Shown here in pieces: positions 35,041 to 45,000 of a stretch of 64,000 nt of DNA. Below the pieces are notes generated by a model. It did no database searches, was not told the DNA's origin, and worked only from the letters and a program-made list of their open reading frames with translations. Within the stretch, counting starts at the first letter, position 1; the number at the start of each line of letters is the position of its first letter. The DNA is from Perognathus longimembris pacificus. Taxonomy: Eukaryota; Chordata; Mammalia; Rodentia; Heteromyidae. The position numbers and the translations under genes are program-made. Where the stretch lies: contig NC_063166.1 of NCBI RefSeq assembly GCF_023159225.1, positions 72,914,575 to 72,978,574 of the forward strand, written 5' to 3'.

Positions 35041-35567
35041 AAAACAACAGCCTCTTGTTTCCATTCTGGAAAGCAGTAGAGAGATTACTCAAAAGACTAA
35101 ACATAGAGATTCCCTAAGACCCAGCAATCCAACTCCTGGGTATGTACCCAAATGACCACAAACCAGCCTGCACTATAGCCACCAGCACAACCATGTTCAT
35201 TGCAGTATTATTTACTATAGCTAAGATATGGAATCAACCCAGGTGCCCCATGGTGTATGAATCAAGAAAATGTAGCATATATACACAATGGAATTCTGTG
35301 CTTCCATCAGAAAGAATGGCATTGCCCAATTTGTAAGGCAAATGGAAAGACCTGGGGAAAAAAATTATATTAAGCAAAGTAAGTCAGACCCAAAGAAATA
35401 GGCTGCATGGTTTCCCTCATTTGTAATAACTAGAATATATCTATGATATTATTAGACATATTCTTAGAATATGCCGAGGATATGTCTTAGGATATTCTAA
35501 GAATATAGCTCCACAATAGCTCAATAGCTATGTGTATATGATCATATAAAATGATGCTTATCAAAAT
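35041..35567 (+). mobile_element. LINE-1, inverted 5' segment of the same twin-primed copy
   Basis: Sense ORF2 C-terminal sequence (near 35150-35240: YPNDHKPACTIATSTTMFI and AKIWNQPRCPMV) continuing into the start of the 3'UTR. Its outer end (about 35567) maps close to where the 34715-35040 segment begins in the L1 3'UTR. This is the signature of 5' inversion by twin priming. The shared duplication encloses both segments. Confidence 0.88.
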
Positions 35568-35579
35568 GATGGACATTCT

Positions 35580-35862
35580 CTATAACATCTGTAATATTCA
35601 CTGGGCAAAAAGCTTTTCAGAGCCTAAGTTTAAAGGACCACATTGAAGAATTCTGTGCACTATGACAAGGTGAGAGATTAAAGTACAAGAGTCTTCCTTG
35701 TGACTGCTAATTCATTCCAGAATAGCAAATTCCCTCATTGCCTGGTAACACTGCTTTCTTGAGACCAGAAATTGTGCCTCTTGAGCGTTTGACTTCCTGG
35801 ACCAAGGACAGGAAAAGACCTCAGACTGAGCCCCTACCTCCCACCTTCTTCGGCCAGAAATT
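35580..35862. other. Unique sequence
   Basis: Nothing recognised. Confidence 0.45.
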
Positions 35863-35867
35863 ATGTT

Positions 35868-36050
35868 AGCAATATGACAAGTACTGTCTCATTTATTCTC
35901 AAATTCCCCTTCTGGATTGTTATTGTCACCTTTTAGAATGGGTAATTGAGGCTGGGAGCCAATAAGCATATTTCCAGAAGTGACAAAATAGTAAGGAGGC
36001 AATCTCATGATTCAAGCCCACGTCTGTGCATGTCCAAAGCCTGTCCTTGC
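35868..36050 (+). mobile_element. MIR SINE fossil
   Basis: 'ttagcaatatgacaagtact', 'gtctcatttattctcaaatt', 'ttgttattgtcaccttttag', 'aatgggtaattgaggctggg' and 'aatctcatgattcaagccca' follow the MIR order. Confidence 0.75.
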
Positions 36051-37590
36051 TTCCCTCAGACAAAATCCCACCCATGTTCTGGACCCCAGAATCCTCTGAG
36101 GAGTTCCTTTGCTGTGTGTACTCCAACCTGAACCCTGGATTTCCAGGTTGAGAACGGGTATTTCAATTTAACCCCTGCCTTCTGAGTTCTGATGCATAAC
36201 CTAGTTTGGAGATGAATGTTTTGGAGGGCCAATTAATATTTGCTACTCACACTTTTGTCCATGCATTCTCCTTTGCCTGTGAGAATACCATCTCTCTTAC
36301 AGCTTGGAATAACCAAATTCTAACTCAACTTTCTGCAGTAAGATTTCTGGAACCACTGGCCCAAGATGTGCTCTCTCCTGTATATCTAACAATATTTCCT
36401 TGTGCCTCTTGATTGTATTGACTCTGGCATGCCTTAGACAGGTGTCCACATGCCTTACCTTTCCTAGACTTGAAACTCCACCTGGACAAAACCCAAGCCT
36501 GGCACATTATTCTCCATTTTACTCCCACCATCATGAAGGACACAAACCCTTGGACAGAACCCTGGATCTGGTTCAAATAGGCATTTACTAGATTGAATTA
36601 AATTCCATAGAATGATCTAGATGCTTCGTTAGAAATCTGTAGATCCCTCAAAATCCTCAGTTCATTCAAGTTTCCTTGACTTTCATCACACAAATCTCTG
36701 GACCAGAAATAATCAATAGTCTCTTTCTTTGTCTCTTTCTATCTGTGTGACCCCCCTCTCCCCCCCCCTCTCTTAATATATTCACCAGGTGACTTTCTCT
36801 TGATACTTTAACCATCCTTTGCAATATTATCTTTACCCTAGGCAGCATTTACTCTGCCTGCCTCTGTGAGGCCTCTGCCAGGATAGGATCCAATCTAGAT
36901 GTCATATATTTTCTTGTGAGCCTTCCCCAACTGTGCTTCATGATTCCAGGGAACAACAGGGCCCATTCACTGTGTATTCACAGACCCTCAGCAGATACTA
37001 GTGATTTACTAGTGGAGGAACAAATGAAGAAGTGGATGGAAAATCACTAGGTTCTTGAGCAGGTGACATTTTATAAGATGGGGCCATCTTGCTCCCTAGA
37101 CCCAGTTATTTCTAACAGAAAGCAGATGCTTACTACCACTGGACAGGTTCCAGCGACTTTTGCTGAAGCCATCTGGTAGTTCTGAATGGGAAAAGTGTCT
37201 CTCAGATCAGCTGGTCTGGAATCACCTCTGCCTGTTGACTAATACCTAGCACAAGGCCAAGGGCATGGTAGTTGGTCCAAGTTTTCTTCTCCTTTCTTTG
37301 CTTCCCTACTCTCACAAGCTACCTCTCAGAGAAATTTCCAAAACATCAGACCCCTCTCAAAGTTACTCATATGACAGACATAGCATGGGCTGGCATGTAG
37401 CTCTGCCTCTCACTCTCCCCTGTCAAGTGCAACAGGCATCAGAAAGTGACGCCCACCAATGGCCTGGCAGTTTCATCAGCACATGCAGATCTAAGTTTTG
37501 CCCATAATTAGTAACAAATGCAGCAATAACTCAAAACTTGCTTTTCTAGTGTTTTCTGAATGTCTTTAACCACAGAATTATTAGATTTGT
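36051..37590. other. Mostly unique sequence, possible L2 remnants
   Basis: 'ctgtgaggcctctgccagga' near 36863 and 'gtgagccttccccaactgtg' near 36917 are weakly reminiscent of L2 ('cagtgaggccttccctgacc'). A pyrimidine-rich stretch lies at 36720-36775. No gene signature. Confidence 0.35.

Positions 37591-37591
<1 letters not shown>

Positions 37592-37633
<42 letters not shown>
37592..37633. repeat. (GT)21 microsatellite
   Basis: Uninterrupted GT dinucleotides. Confidence 0.98.
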
Positions 37634-37635
<2 letters not shown>

Positions 37636-39230
37636 AATTTAGCAAATGAGACTACCCCTATAAATTGAAGCCAGGCCTGTTTTGCATGAGTTATCAAATG
37701 CTACTATATTCTTAATCGTGTTTACTGTTATTTAGGCAGTCTCTTTAGCTCTCTAGTTATGGGATTCCAATGTTCCCTGGTTATTTTGCAAGCCAGAAGA
37801 TACTGGCTTAGAGTATGGGTTGACTCTCCACCAGTGTCATAAGCCATGATCTCTAGAAAGTTATTTGTAGGAAAGATACTCAGGAGAAAGAAAGATGTAG
37901 AAGAAAGTAGCAGACAAGTAAAACAAAAATCTCTGTTCCGTTTTCAAGGACTCAATCAAACATGCCATCCCATACCTATAATTAAGCTCTGATATACATC
38001 ATAATTTTGAAACTGGCACAATTTTGCATCTCATTAAAGTAAATGGCATGAGGAGGGCTGTGTAATGCATGTAGACCTTTCCTCCTCCCATGTATAAACC
38101 AGGCCAAGTTTTTATGGTGTCTTGGAGCTTTTACATCATCAGTGGGTCCCAGAGTGGCCCTGGGCTCCTGGAGTAACCCAGCCCCAACATGCAGAGGCTC
38201 ACATTCGCTTAGGCAATGCCACACCCAGTAGCCTACTGCCAGACTCACAGAGCCATATCCTTCCAGTGCCATCTCAGGCTGAGTGAGGAGAATTAAAATC
38301 AATACCCTTAAGTGGGGTGGGCAGAAGACCCAAGAAGTTGCTGAAAACATAACTTCCATTTATATCTTCACTACTAAGTAGACATTTACTTGGGCAGCAA
38401 AAGATGGCTCACCAAAGAGCCATAGACAAACCAGCTCCCCTCTCGTAGCCTTACAAGTCCAGAAACTCAATTTACTTGTCTCTTTATTAATATTTATCCA
38501 TTTGGTTTTTCTGGAACTTTCTTTCTGTAGTTTAAAAAATAATCATAATCACATTAAGGTAGAGACACAAAAGAGGAGCAACTCTTAAAATACATAAAAC
38601 AGTGCTGTCTCTAAACTGTGCAGCACTTCAGGAAAACTCCAAGATGTAGCAATGGAAAATCTATAAAACAGTTATTAGGATAGTGCCCTGGTCAGCTGAG
38701 CATGTGCCACCAGCAAGTCCCTTTCAAAAGGGTGGGTAGTCATTAGCAATGGAGCTCCTAAAACTTTGGGAGACGATACTGTTGAGCACCTACACAGCCA
38801 GGCAAGGGGACTGGGCTTATCAACATAAGTGAGGCCCACTCAGAGTTGTACAGAACACATACTATAGTTAGACAGGAGCCAGAAAGGCTGGATATAAGAC
38901 AGCTATTTTGGAGAATGAGTACTGCTCAGCAAAGGAGAGGTTAAGTGGTAGCATCATTACTGGAGGGCCTCAGAGGAGATGGAGACCAGCCTACCTATTA
39001 TGTAGCGCATTTCTAGGGTATCAGGATGCCCAGGTCAGGAAGGACCATCCCACACAGGTGAGACATAGCTTGTCTAGCTAAGACATACAACTCCTTCTGC
39101 AGGAAAACACAGTTTTTAAGACAGAGTGAACAAAGCCTACTACATACACTTTGCTGCCCTCTGTCTTTTCCACTGGATAGCTTTACCTTGGATCTTCTTC
39201 CCTGTCAGCCCATGAGCAGTGTCTTCATTT
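37634..39230. other. Unique sequence
   Basis: No repeat recognised. The 125-codon opposite-strand frame at 37982-38359 lacks a domain. Confidence 0.4.
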
Positions 39231-39234
39231 GTGT

Positions 39235-39236
<2 letters not shown>

Positions 39237-39275
<39 letters not shown>
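39237..39275. repeat. (GT)n microsatellite at a SINE tail
   Basis: A GT run directly in front of an antisense SINE, in the position of its poly-T. Confidence 0.97.
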
Positions 39276-39276
<1 letters not shown>

Positions 39277-39392
39277 CAGCCCTGGGGGGCCTGAACTCAG
39301 AGCCTAGGCACTGTCCCTGAGCTTTTGTGCTTAAGGCTAGCACTCTACTACTTGAGCCACAGTTCCACTTTCAGCTTTTTCGTGATTAATTC
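39276..39392 (-). mobile_element. 7SL/ID dimeric SINE, antisense, part 1
   Basis: Antisense right monomer: 'ggggcctgaactcagagcct', 'gcttaaggctagcactctac', 'tacttgagccacagttccac'. It is broken in the linker at 'aagataagagtctc' and resumes after 39916. Confidence 0.88.
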
Positions 39393-39443
39393 AAGATAAG
39401 AGTCTCCAATGGAGCCTTTAAGTCACTTACTCTGGATGTTTTT

Positions 39444-39654
39444 TTGTTTGTTTGTTTGTTTGGCCAGTCCTGGGGCTTGGACTCAGGGCCTGAGCACTGT
39501 CCCTGGCTTCTTTTTGCTCAAGGCTAGCACTCTGCCACTTGAGCCACAGCGCCACTTCTGGCCATTTTCTGTATATGTGGTGCTGGGGAATTGAACCCAG
39601 GGCCTCATGTATATGAGGCAGGCACTCTTGCCACTAGGCCATATCCCCAGCCCG
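39444..39654 (-). mobile_element. IDL-Geo SINE, antisense, inside the retrocopy
   Basis: A GTTT-rich tail, Geo half ('gccagtcctggggcttggac'), IDL half ('gaattgaacccagggcctca', 'gccactaggccatatcccca'). The duplication 'ctctggatgttttt' lies at 39430-39443 and 39655-39668, 14 of 14. It is younger than the retrocopy it splits. Confidence 0.93.
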
Positions 39655-39861
39655 CTCTGGATGTTTTTAAAGCAGATAATGTTAATAATAAATTTAACAA
39701 GGCTATTTCAAAGACATTTTTTCTAGAATTTCTTATAAATGTGCTTCAAAGATCTGTAAGTCGTGCAACTATTATATGATGTATAAATTGTCTAGATGGC
39801 TTCTGTTAACAGTGCTGCCTCTAACTGAACAAAAAATTCTTGGGTATGGAGTCCTTGACCA

Positions 39862-39867
39862 AATAAA
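39862..39867 (+). promoter_or_regulatory. Inherited polyadenylation signal AATAAA
   Basis: Lies 22 bases before the A-run of the retrocopy, the normal distance between signal and cleavage site in the source mRNA. Confidence 0.85.
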
Positions 39868-39916
39868 ATGAAGACATTTTGTGGCCTTCAAAAAAAAAAA
39901 AAAAGATAAGAGTCTC

Positions 39917-39998
39917 ATAGACTTTCTTACCCATACTGGCTTCAAACCATGAGCCTTAGAACTCAGATTAAAGGCCTGAGCCACCAATGCCTGGCTAG
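39917..39998 (-). mobile_element. 7SL/ID dimeric SINE, antisense, part 2
   Basis: 'atagactttcttacccatac', 'tggcttcaaaccatgagcct' and 'aggcctgagccaccaatgcc' continue the element broken at 39392. Confidence 0.88.
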
Positions 39999-40167
39999 TG
40001 TCTACATTTTTATCAATGGCTGCAATGACAGGCAACAGTAAATGAATTGCTCTCTAAGCTTACCCAGTTCCCAATTGTGTACTTTGAGGTGTTGCTAGTG
40101 ATCTGTCATTGCAAACTTTAATTCCATAAGCAGTCCTCAGGTATTTGTCACCTGAAGTATGTATTTA

Positions 40168-40406
40168 TTTTATTGTTTGTGTGCCAGTACTGGACCTTGA
40201 ATTCAAGGCCTTACACTTTTGCTTGGCTTTTTCCATTCAAAGCTGGCACTCTACCACTTGAGCCACACTCCACTTCCAGATTTTTGCTGCTTATTTGGAC
40301 ATGGAGCCCCATAGATTTGTCTTCCTGGGCTGGCTTTGAGCCATGATCCCCAGATCTCAGCCTCCTGAATAACTAGTATTACAGGCATGCGCCACCAATA
40401 TTTGGC
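40168..40406 (-). mobile_element. 7SL/ID dimeric SINE, antisense, with TSD
   Basis: Full dimer: 'gccagtactggaccttgaat', 'ctaccacttgagccacactc', 'gggctggctttgagccatga' and 'cagcctcctgaataactagt'. It is flanked by 'ctgaagtatgtattta' (40152-40167) and 'ttgaagtatgtcttta' (40407-40422), 14/16. Confidence 0.92.
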
Positions 40407-40422
40407 TTGAAGTATGTCTTTA

Positions 40423-41038
40423 GGTCACATGTCTAGTAGAATGTTGGTGCTGCAATTCATTGTCTTCCTAGGACTTGTGCCTTCATGGAACATTCCAAAG
40501 AACAATGACAAAACATTGGCACATGATGGCATTGAAACCTGGCTGCTACTATATATGGCTCTCTGGCTATCCATGGCCCCTTCTCACAGAAACCTCAGCA
40601 GCCTATTAATTCACACAGTCAAGAAGCTATCTTTTCAAGTGAAACACAGATCTCAAGCACAGCCTGAATACTTGAGCTTGAAATAGCAAAGCCCAAAGTG
40701 AGGACCTCTCTAGTCTAAGGTCCAACTTGCACTTTCCCATTACTTTAAGTAGCATCTGTCTCTTCCTTTGCCTGGTTCTTACCTAGAACACTCATTCTTT
40801 TCCCTCTCAGGATTTCACCTTGGATTTGACCACCAGCTACCTCATCAGTACAGAGTGTTCCAGAATCCATGCAAGATCTATACCTACAGAGCTTTATCTA
40901 TATCCATAGAGATGATCTGTATCTCTGGAACTTCATTCTTTGTAGTTTCTCTCTTGGTTGACTATTGTCTTGGAAAGAACAAAAGGCCTGTGCTCTGCTG
41001 AAGGTATCAGTAATTTAGGATACATCAAGACTGATAAA
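40423..41038. other. Unique sequence
   Basis: Nothing recognised. Small frames at 40414-40686 and 40768-41001 have no domain. Confidence 0.4.
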
Positions 41039-41044
41039 AAAATA

Positions 41045-41108
41045 AATCAATAGTGGAATGTCTGCCTAGCATGTGTGAGGTGCTAGGGTTTGAATCACCA
41101 GCAATACA
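41045..41108 (+). mobile_element. ID monomer SINE (degraded)
   Basis: 'gtctgcctagcatgtgtgag' and 'gtgctagggtttgaatcacc' followed by 'agcaa' match the ID monomer. The tail has become the alternating tract at 41105-41155. Confidence 0.7.
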
Positions 41109-41155
41109 CACATTTGTGCATGCGTGTGTGCACGCACACACATACACACACACAA
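41105..41155. repeat. Alternating purine-pyrimidine tract (CA/TG/CG)
   Basis: 'gtgcatgcgtgtgtgcacgc' followed by CA units: alternating almost without a break and partly self-complementary, so it is a Z-DNA-prone sequence. Confidence 0.9.
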
Positions 41156-41755
41156 ATGAAGTTGGAGCTGAGGAGAGACAAATAGTCCTGTACAAACTGG
41201 AGAAAGTTTGAGATTGTAAAAGCATGAAAGAAAATGGAGGGGAAAGAAGGGGAAAAGGAATAAAAGGGCCCTCAAGATGGACGTTGTGTTGCTAGAGAAC
41301 AGAACACTGAGGCTTCTTCACATCCTGGGATCCTAGGACATTCTGTACAAAGTTATTTAACATGGGCTGTCCTATAAATGCCATCTTGTACCTTCACCAC
41401 CAAAACATCACTAAAGTCTACCACACTGTGGATGATTGGGGGAAATGGGTTACTATTTCGGTGTATATATGTATAACAGAGCTTTATCAAAGATGAAACT
41501 CACCATGTGTGACTTTATATGATACAGATTAGAAATCACATTTTTAGAAATGGAACTCTAAGCCCAATGACCACAGAAATAGAAGCCTCTGAGGATTCCC
41601 AAGTCTTAGCAAGGACTAACATCGATCTTGATAGCCAGACACTGGAGATTTCAACTCCTTTATAGCTTTTCTCATATCTGCCACTTTTCTTTGTAGAGTT
41701 TACTAATATTTCAGCATGCAGTTAATTCTTCAGGGAGACACGTGGGCTTCTCCCT
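41156..41755. other. Unique sequence
   Basis: No recognised element. Confidence 0.45.
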
Positions 41756-41759
41756 CAAC

Positions 41760-42035
41760 CAACTTAGGTCTCTGTTCCAAAATCTCCTAGCTCGTTTCTT
41801 ATCTACAGTTATGTCTCCTATATCATCATCTCTACCCCCTAACCCTGATTTATTCCCCATTAAAGGTACTTTCATTACCTAGCATTGTATATTTCTTTGT
41901 TGCTTATCTCCTCTCTAGACTCTAAGTCCTGCATTACAGAAACTGTCTCTACTTGACTAGCTTCTTTGTTTATATCACTTAGAACTATGCCTGGCACACA
42001 GTAGGTGCTGGATAAATATTTGTGCAATTTACTGA
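41760..42035 (+). mobile_element. L2 LINE 3' end fossil
   Basis: 'gactctaagtcctgcattac', 'agaaactgtctctacttgac' and 'aactatgcctggcacacagt' with 'aggtgctggataaatatttg' reproduce the L2 3' end. The upstream extent is approximate. Confidence 0.75.
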
Positions 42036-42502
42036 GTCAGCAAGACTGCAAAAGAAAATGCTAAAAACATTTATAGACATAGTACACAACTCAGCAGGTT
42101 ACAATTTTAAGTGTCATGACGTAGCCGAGAAAACAACTCTTTTATAAGGAACAGGGTGAAATTGAAGTCTGTGGGTTTTAAATGGTAGAAAGCAGTCTTA
42201 CTCCTCATGTTTCACAGACTTGGGTATATAGAAGGATTTTAAGAATTACACATCTTCCGGCAGTGAAGAGGGAGTGTGTGAGTGCTGGTTCAGATATCTA
42301 TGAGCATCTATGAGTAATTCATTGGCTCTTCTGCTCCTGTCTTGTGTCAGCCCAGAAAACTTCCCCTGTAACAGCAATAATATCAGCTGTGCTCTGACTT
42401 TGTTTTTGTTTTCTCAACTGCAGATTGGGGAGACACACTAGGACACTGAGCATATCTTAAGACTTGTCTGCCTTTCCACCATCAAATTAGGACTCCTACT
42501 TA

Positions 42503-42573
42503 CCCTGACCAACTCATTGACTTCCCATTGGATATTCACACAACCATCGCCAAAAAATGGGATTACACTATTA
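42503..42573 (+). repeat. Short direct repeat, copy 1
   Basis: About 70 bases related to 43612-43682 at roughly 85-90%, with a shared exact core ending '...ttcccattggatattcacac'. Similarity stops abruptly at both ends. Family unknown. Confidence 0.75.
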
Positions 42574-43540
42574 ACTAGACATTAGTCATTCATTCTCCTT
42601 CATACAAAAGAGCAAAAAAAAGGACAAATCCAGCTTTTGGAGGTCATGCCAAAGGGTAGAGAAAGTTCTTGGAAATTCAAGTGGTAGAATCTCTGGAAAT
42701 AACCCAGGACCACTCAAATGGACCCTAGCAACTATTCCATAGAAGTATAGAGTGTAGATGAACTATCTAAACTACTCAGAACTTCTCTCTCCTAGGCTTC
42801 CTTGAAGCCATGAACATGAATAACATAAATATAAAACATCATCATAGAAGTCACCCCCCACAGACGATCGTCATGAAATCCGGTGGTCTTCCTTGATACT
42901 GTGCATCCGTTTTAACATGCTGGCATTGTTCATACTGCTTTGATACATGTCTGTTAAAAAACCAATTAACATGCTCATTTTAACTGGCTGCGGGGGATGG
43001 GGGGCAGAATTAAACATGGTGTCATGCCAATTTATGGACTGGCCTACAAATCCCTTCTGAAAATAAGAAAATAAAAGTCAGGCAAATGACTTCCTGGTAT
43101 TCTTACATCAAAATGAAAGTGGTTGGCTTTTCCTTTTCTTCTTCTTTCTATTCACCTAAAATTCCCCTGACCTATTATGTTCTGTGAAATGCAAATGCAT
43201 GAGTGATAGCAACCATAGAAGGAGAAGAGTGAAAAGAAGTAAATGGATAGAGAGCACATAGGAGATGCATTGTACCACTTATCAGGGGACAAGGGTGATG
43301 CTTCATTGTCTATATTAAGAAGGACTAGAATTAAATCCGTCAAACATTCATTCATCTATTCTCTCAGAATATCCAGCACTTGGCATTGTAGCAAATGTGT
43401 ATCTATGCACATTCCTATGCTGCCTTTTGTACTGGTGGAATTGAAATGAACAAAACAGCCTGTTTGTGTGGCTCATCAGTAGAGCAACCAGCCTAATGAA
43501 GTAGACAATTTGAAGCAAAACAAACATACTTGGGGTAACA
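42574..43540. other. Unique sequence
   Basis: Nothing recognised. An octamer-like ATGCAAAT sits at about 43193. A weak fragment of the ancient class seen at 5395 may lie at 43345-43450. Confidence 0.4.
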
Positions 43541-43545
43541 GGTTT

Positions 43546-43585
43546 GAAGCAAGCAAGAGAGCCAAGAAGCAAGCAAGAGAGCCAA
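43546..43585 (+). repeat. Perfect 20-base tandem duplication
   Basis: 'gaagcaagcaagagagccaa' occurs at 43546-43565 and again at 43566-43585. Confidence 0.97.
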
Positions 43586-43609
43586 GAGAAAGGAGGAATA
43601 CAGAGATAA
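43568..43609 (+). repeat. 42-base perfect inverted repeat, left arm
   Basis: The reverse complement of 44955-44996 matches here over 42 of 42 bases. The right half contains non-simple sequence (ggaggaatacagagataa), so low complexity alone does not explain the match. Confidence 0.92.
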
Positions 43610-43611
43610 AG

Positions 43612-43682
43612 CCCTGACCTATTCATTGTCTTCCCATTGGATATTCACACACAATCGCCAAAAAGTGGGACTGCACTAATAT
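43612..43682 (+). repeat. Short direct repeat, copy 2
   Basis: Partner of 42503-42573. It begins within three bases of the end of the 42-base inverted arm. Confidence 0.75.
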
Positions 43683-43736
43683 ACCATGATGGTCTGCATT
43701 GTGATTGGAGTTTAATCTACCAGGAATACCATTTTA

Positions 43737-43976
43737 GCTGTGTACCAGTGGCTCAATACTTGTAATCCTAGCTACAGGAGTCTGGGATTTGAGGATCTCA
43801 GTTTGAAGCCAGCCCAGGCAGGAAAGTCTGTGAAATTCTTATCCCCAATTAATTAGCAAAAAAGTATCCAGAAATGGATCTGTGGCTCAAGTAGTAAAGC
43901 ACTAGCCTTGAGCACAAAAGCTCAGGAACAGAGCTCAGGCCCCAGGACTGGTACAAACAAATAAACAAACAAACAA
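43737..43976 (+). mobile_element. 7SL/ID dimeric SINE, with TSD
   Basis: 'accagtggctcaatacttgt', 'aatcctagctacaggagtct', 'gaagccagcccaggcaggaa', 'atctgtggctcaagtagtaa' and 'caggccccaggactggtac', then an AAAC/AAAT tail. It is flanked by 'gaataccatttta' (43724-43736) and 'gagtaccatctta' (43977-43989), 11/13. Confidence 0.92.
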
Positions 43977-44089
43977 GAGTACCATCTTAAATACACATGA
44001 TGAAATTTTACCTAAACATGATGATTATCCAAGTCTATAATGCTGGCAGTCTTTTTCCAGTTCTTTAGTAGCAAAAATCTTCCTCCTAT

Positions 44090-44560
44090 GCTGAAAGTAA
44101 ACGTAGTGACACCTTTTGCTTTAAAAAAATGCTTTTCTTGAAATTCATATAACTGGAATCAAATATTATGATCTTTTATTTGCCTTATTGAACTCAACAT
44201 GGCATTTTTCAAATTCATTCAGGCTCTGGCAAGTATCATTTACTTTTTGTTGCTGTGTAGTATTCTTTTGTATAAATATATCACAATTTGATTGCCCATT
44301 TTCCTAAGGGATGAATAATTGGGTTGCCTCCAGACTTTGAGGATTATAAAACAGCTTCATGAACATTCCTGTTTGACTCTTGTAGTGGACACATGTACTC
44401 ATTCTCTGTCATAGGGTAAGCAGATGTTTAACTTCATAGGAAACTGCCAAATTGTTTTCTAAGGCAGTTATATCATGTTCCTATCTGCTTTGAAAATGAC
44501 CACACTTTTAACTAAATACAACTGCTATTCACATTTCCTATGGCCGCCCCTCCTGTGCAT
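44090..44560 (-). mobile_element. Ancient LINE-1 ORF2 tail, antisense
   Basis: 'gctgtgtagtattcttttgt', 'ggatgaataattgggttgcc', 'aaacagcttcatgaacattc' and 'aaactgccaaattgttttct' are antisense L1M ORF2 C-terminal sequence ('ggctgaataatattccattg...'). Heavily decayed. Confidence 0.7.
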
Positions 44561-44845
44561 AGTTTATTTGTAGACATTGAAGGATGACAGGGTACCATGA
44601 GAGAACGTAGGATTTGGAAAGAACTTCAGATAAACCTCAAAACCCAATCCCCTCACTTATTAGTGTATAGACTTCAAGCAAGATATTATTGTTAACCACA
44701 CCAGGTCCCAGCCTTGCCTTATAAAAAGAACTCTGTGCTCTCTCCTAGCTCTCTGTCAGCTTCTTGGGAGAGAGGGGATTGGAGGGAGGTGATGCAGGTG
44801 AAGATACCAAGCTTGAGTTCAGTAACAGGGGAGGTACACTGTAAA
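44561..44845. other. Unique sequence with a TATA-like site
   Basis: A 'ccttataaaaag' sits at 44716-44727, followed by pyrimidine-rich sequence. This could be a promoter or LTR remnant, but I see no supporting features. Confidence 0.3.
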
Positions 44846-44849
44846 ACAA

Positions 44850-44945
44850 TCCTTCTCCTCCTCCTCCCCATCCTCCTCCTTTTTCTTCTCCTCCTCCTCT
44901 TTCTCCTCCTCTTCTTCTTCTCTCTGTGCTCCTTCCTCTTTTCTC
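44850..44945. repeat. (CTC/CTT)n pyrimidine tract
   Basis: 'cctcctcctccccatcctcc' followed by CTTCTTCTT units; purine tract on the other strand. It generates the arginine/lysine-rich antisense frame. Confidence 0.95.
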
Positions 44946-44954
44946 CCCTCTCTG

Positions 44955-44996
44955 TTATCTCTGTATTCCTCCTTTCTCTTGGCTCTCTTGCTTGCT
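44955..44996 (-). repeat. 42-base perfect inverted repeat, right arm
   Basis: Reverse complement of 43568-43609, 42/42. It lies at the right edge of the pyrimidine tract. Confidence 0.92.
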
Positions 44997-45000
44997 TGCT

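Larger units (their letters stand above)
39407..39902 (+). pseudogene. Processed retrocopy of an unidentified mRNA 3' end, split by an IDL-Geo
   Basis: Non-SINE sequence at 39407-39429 and 39655-39889 ends in AATAAA (39862-39867), 22 bases later a poly-A run (39890-39904), and is bounded by identical 14-base copies 'aagataagagtctc' at 39393-39406 and 39903-39916. This is the structure of an L1-mediated retrocopy of a polyadenylated transcript. About 260 bases of cDNA remain once the IDL-Geo insertion is removed. The sequence looks like AT-rich 3'UTR, not coding, and I do not recognise the source gene. Confidence 0.85.

Noticed and set aside
43546..43609. CRISPR-like repeat (direct 20-base repeats)
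   Set aside because: Only two immediately adjacent copies with no spacers; vertebrate DNA.
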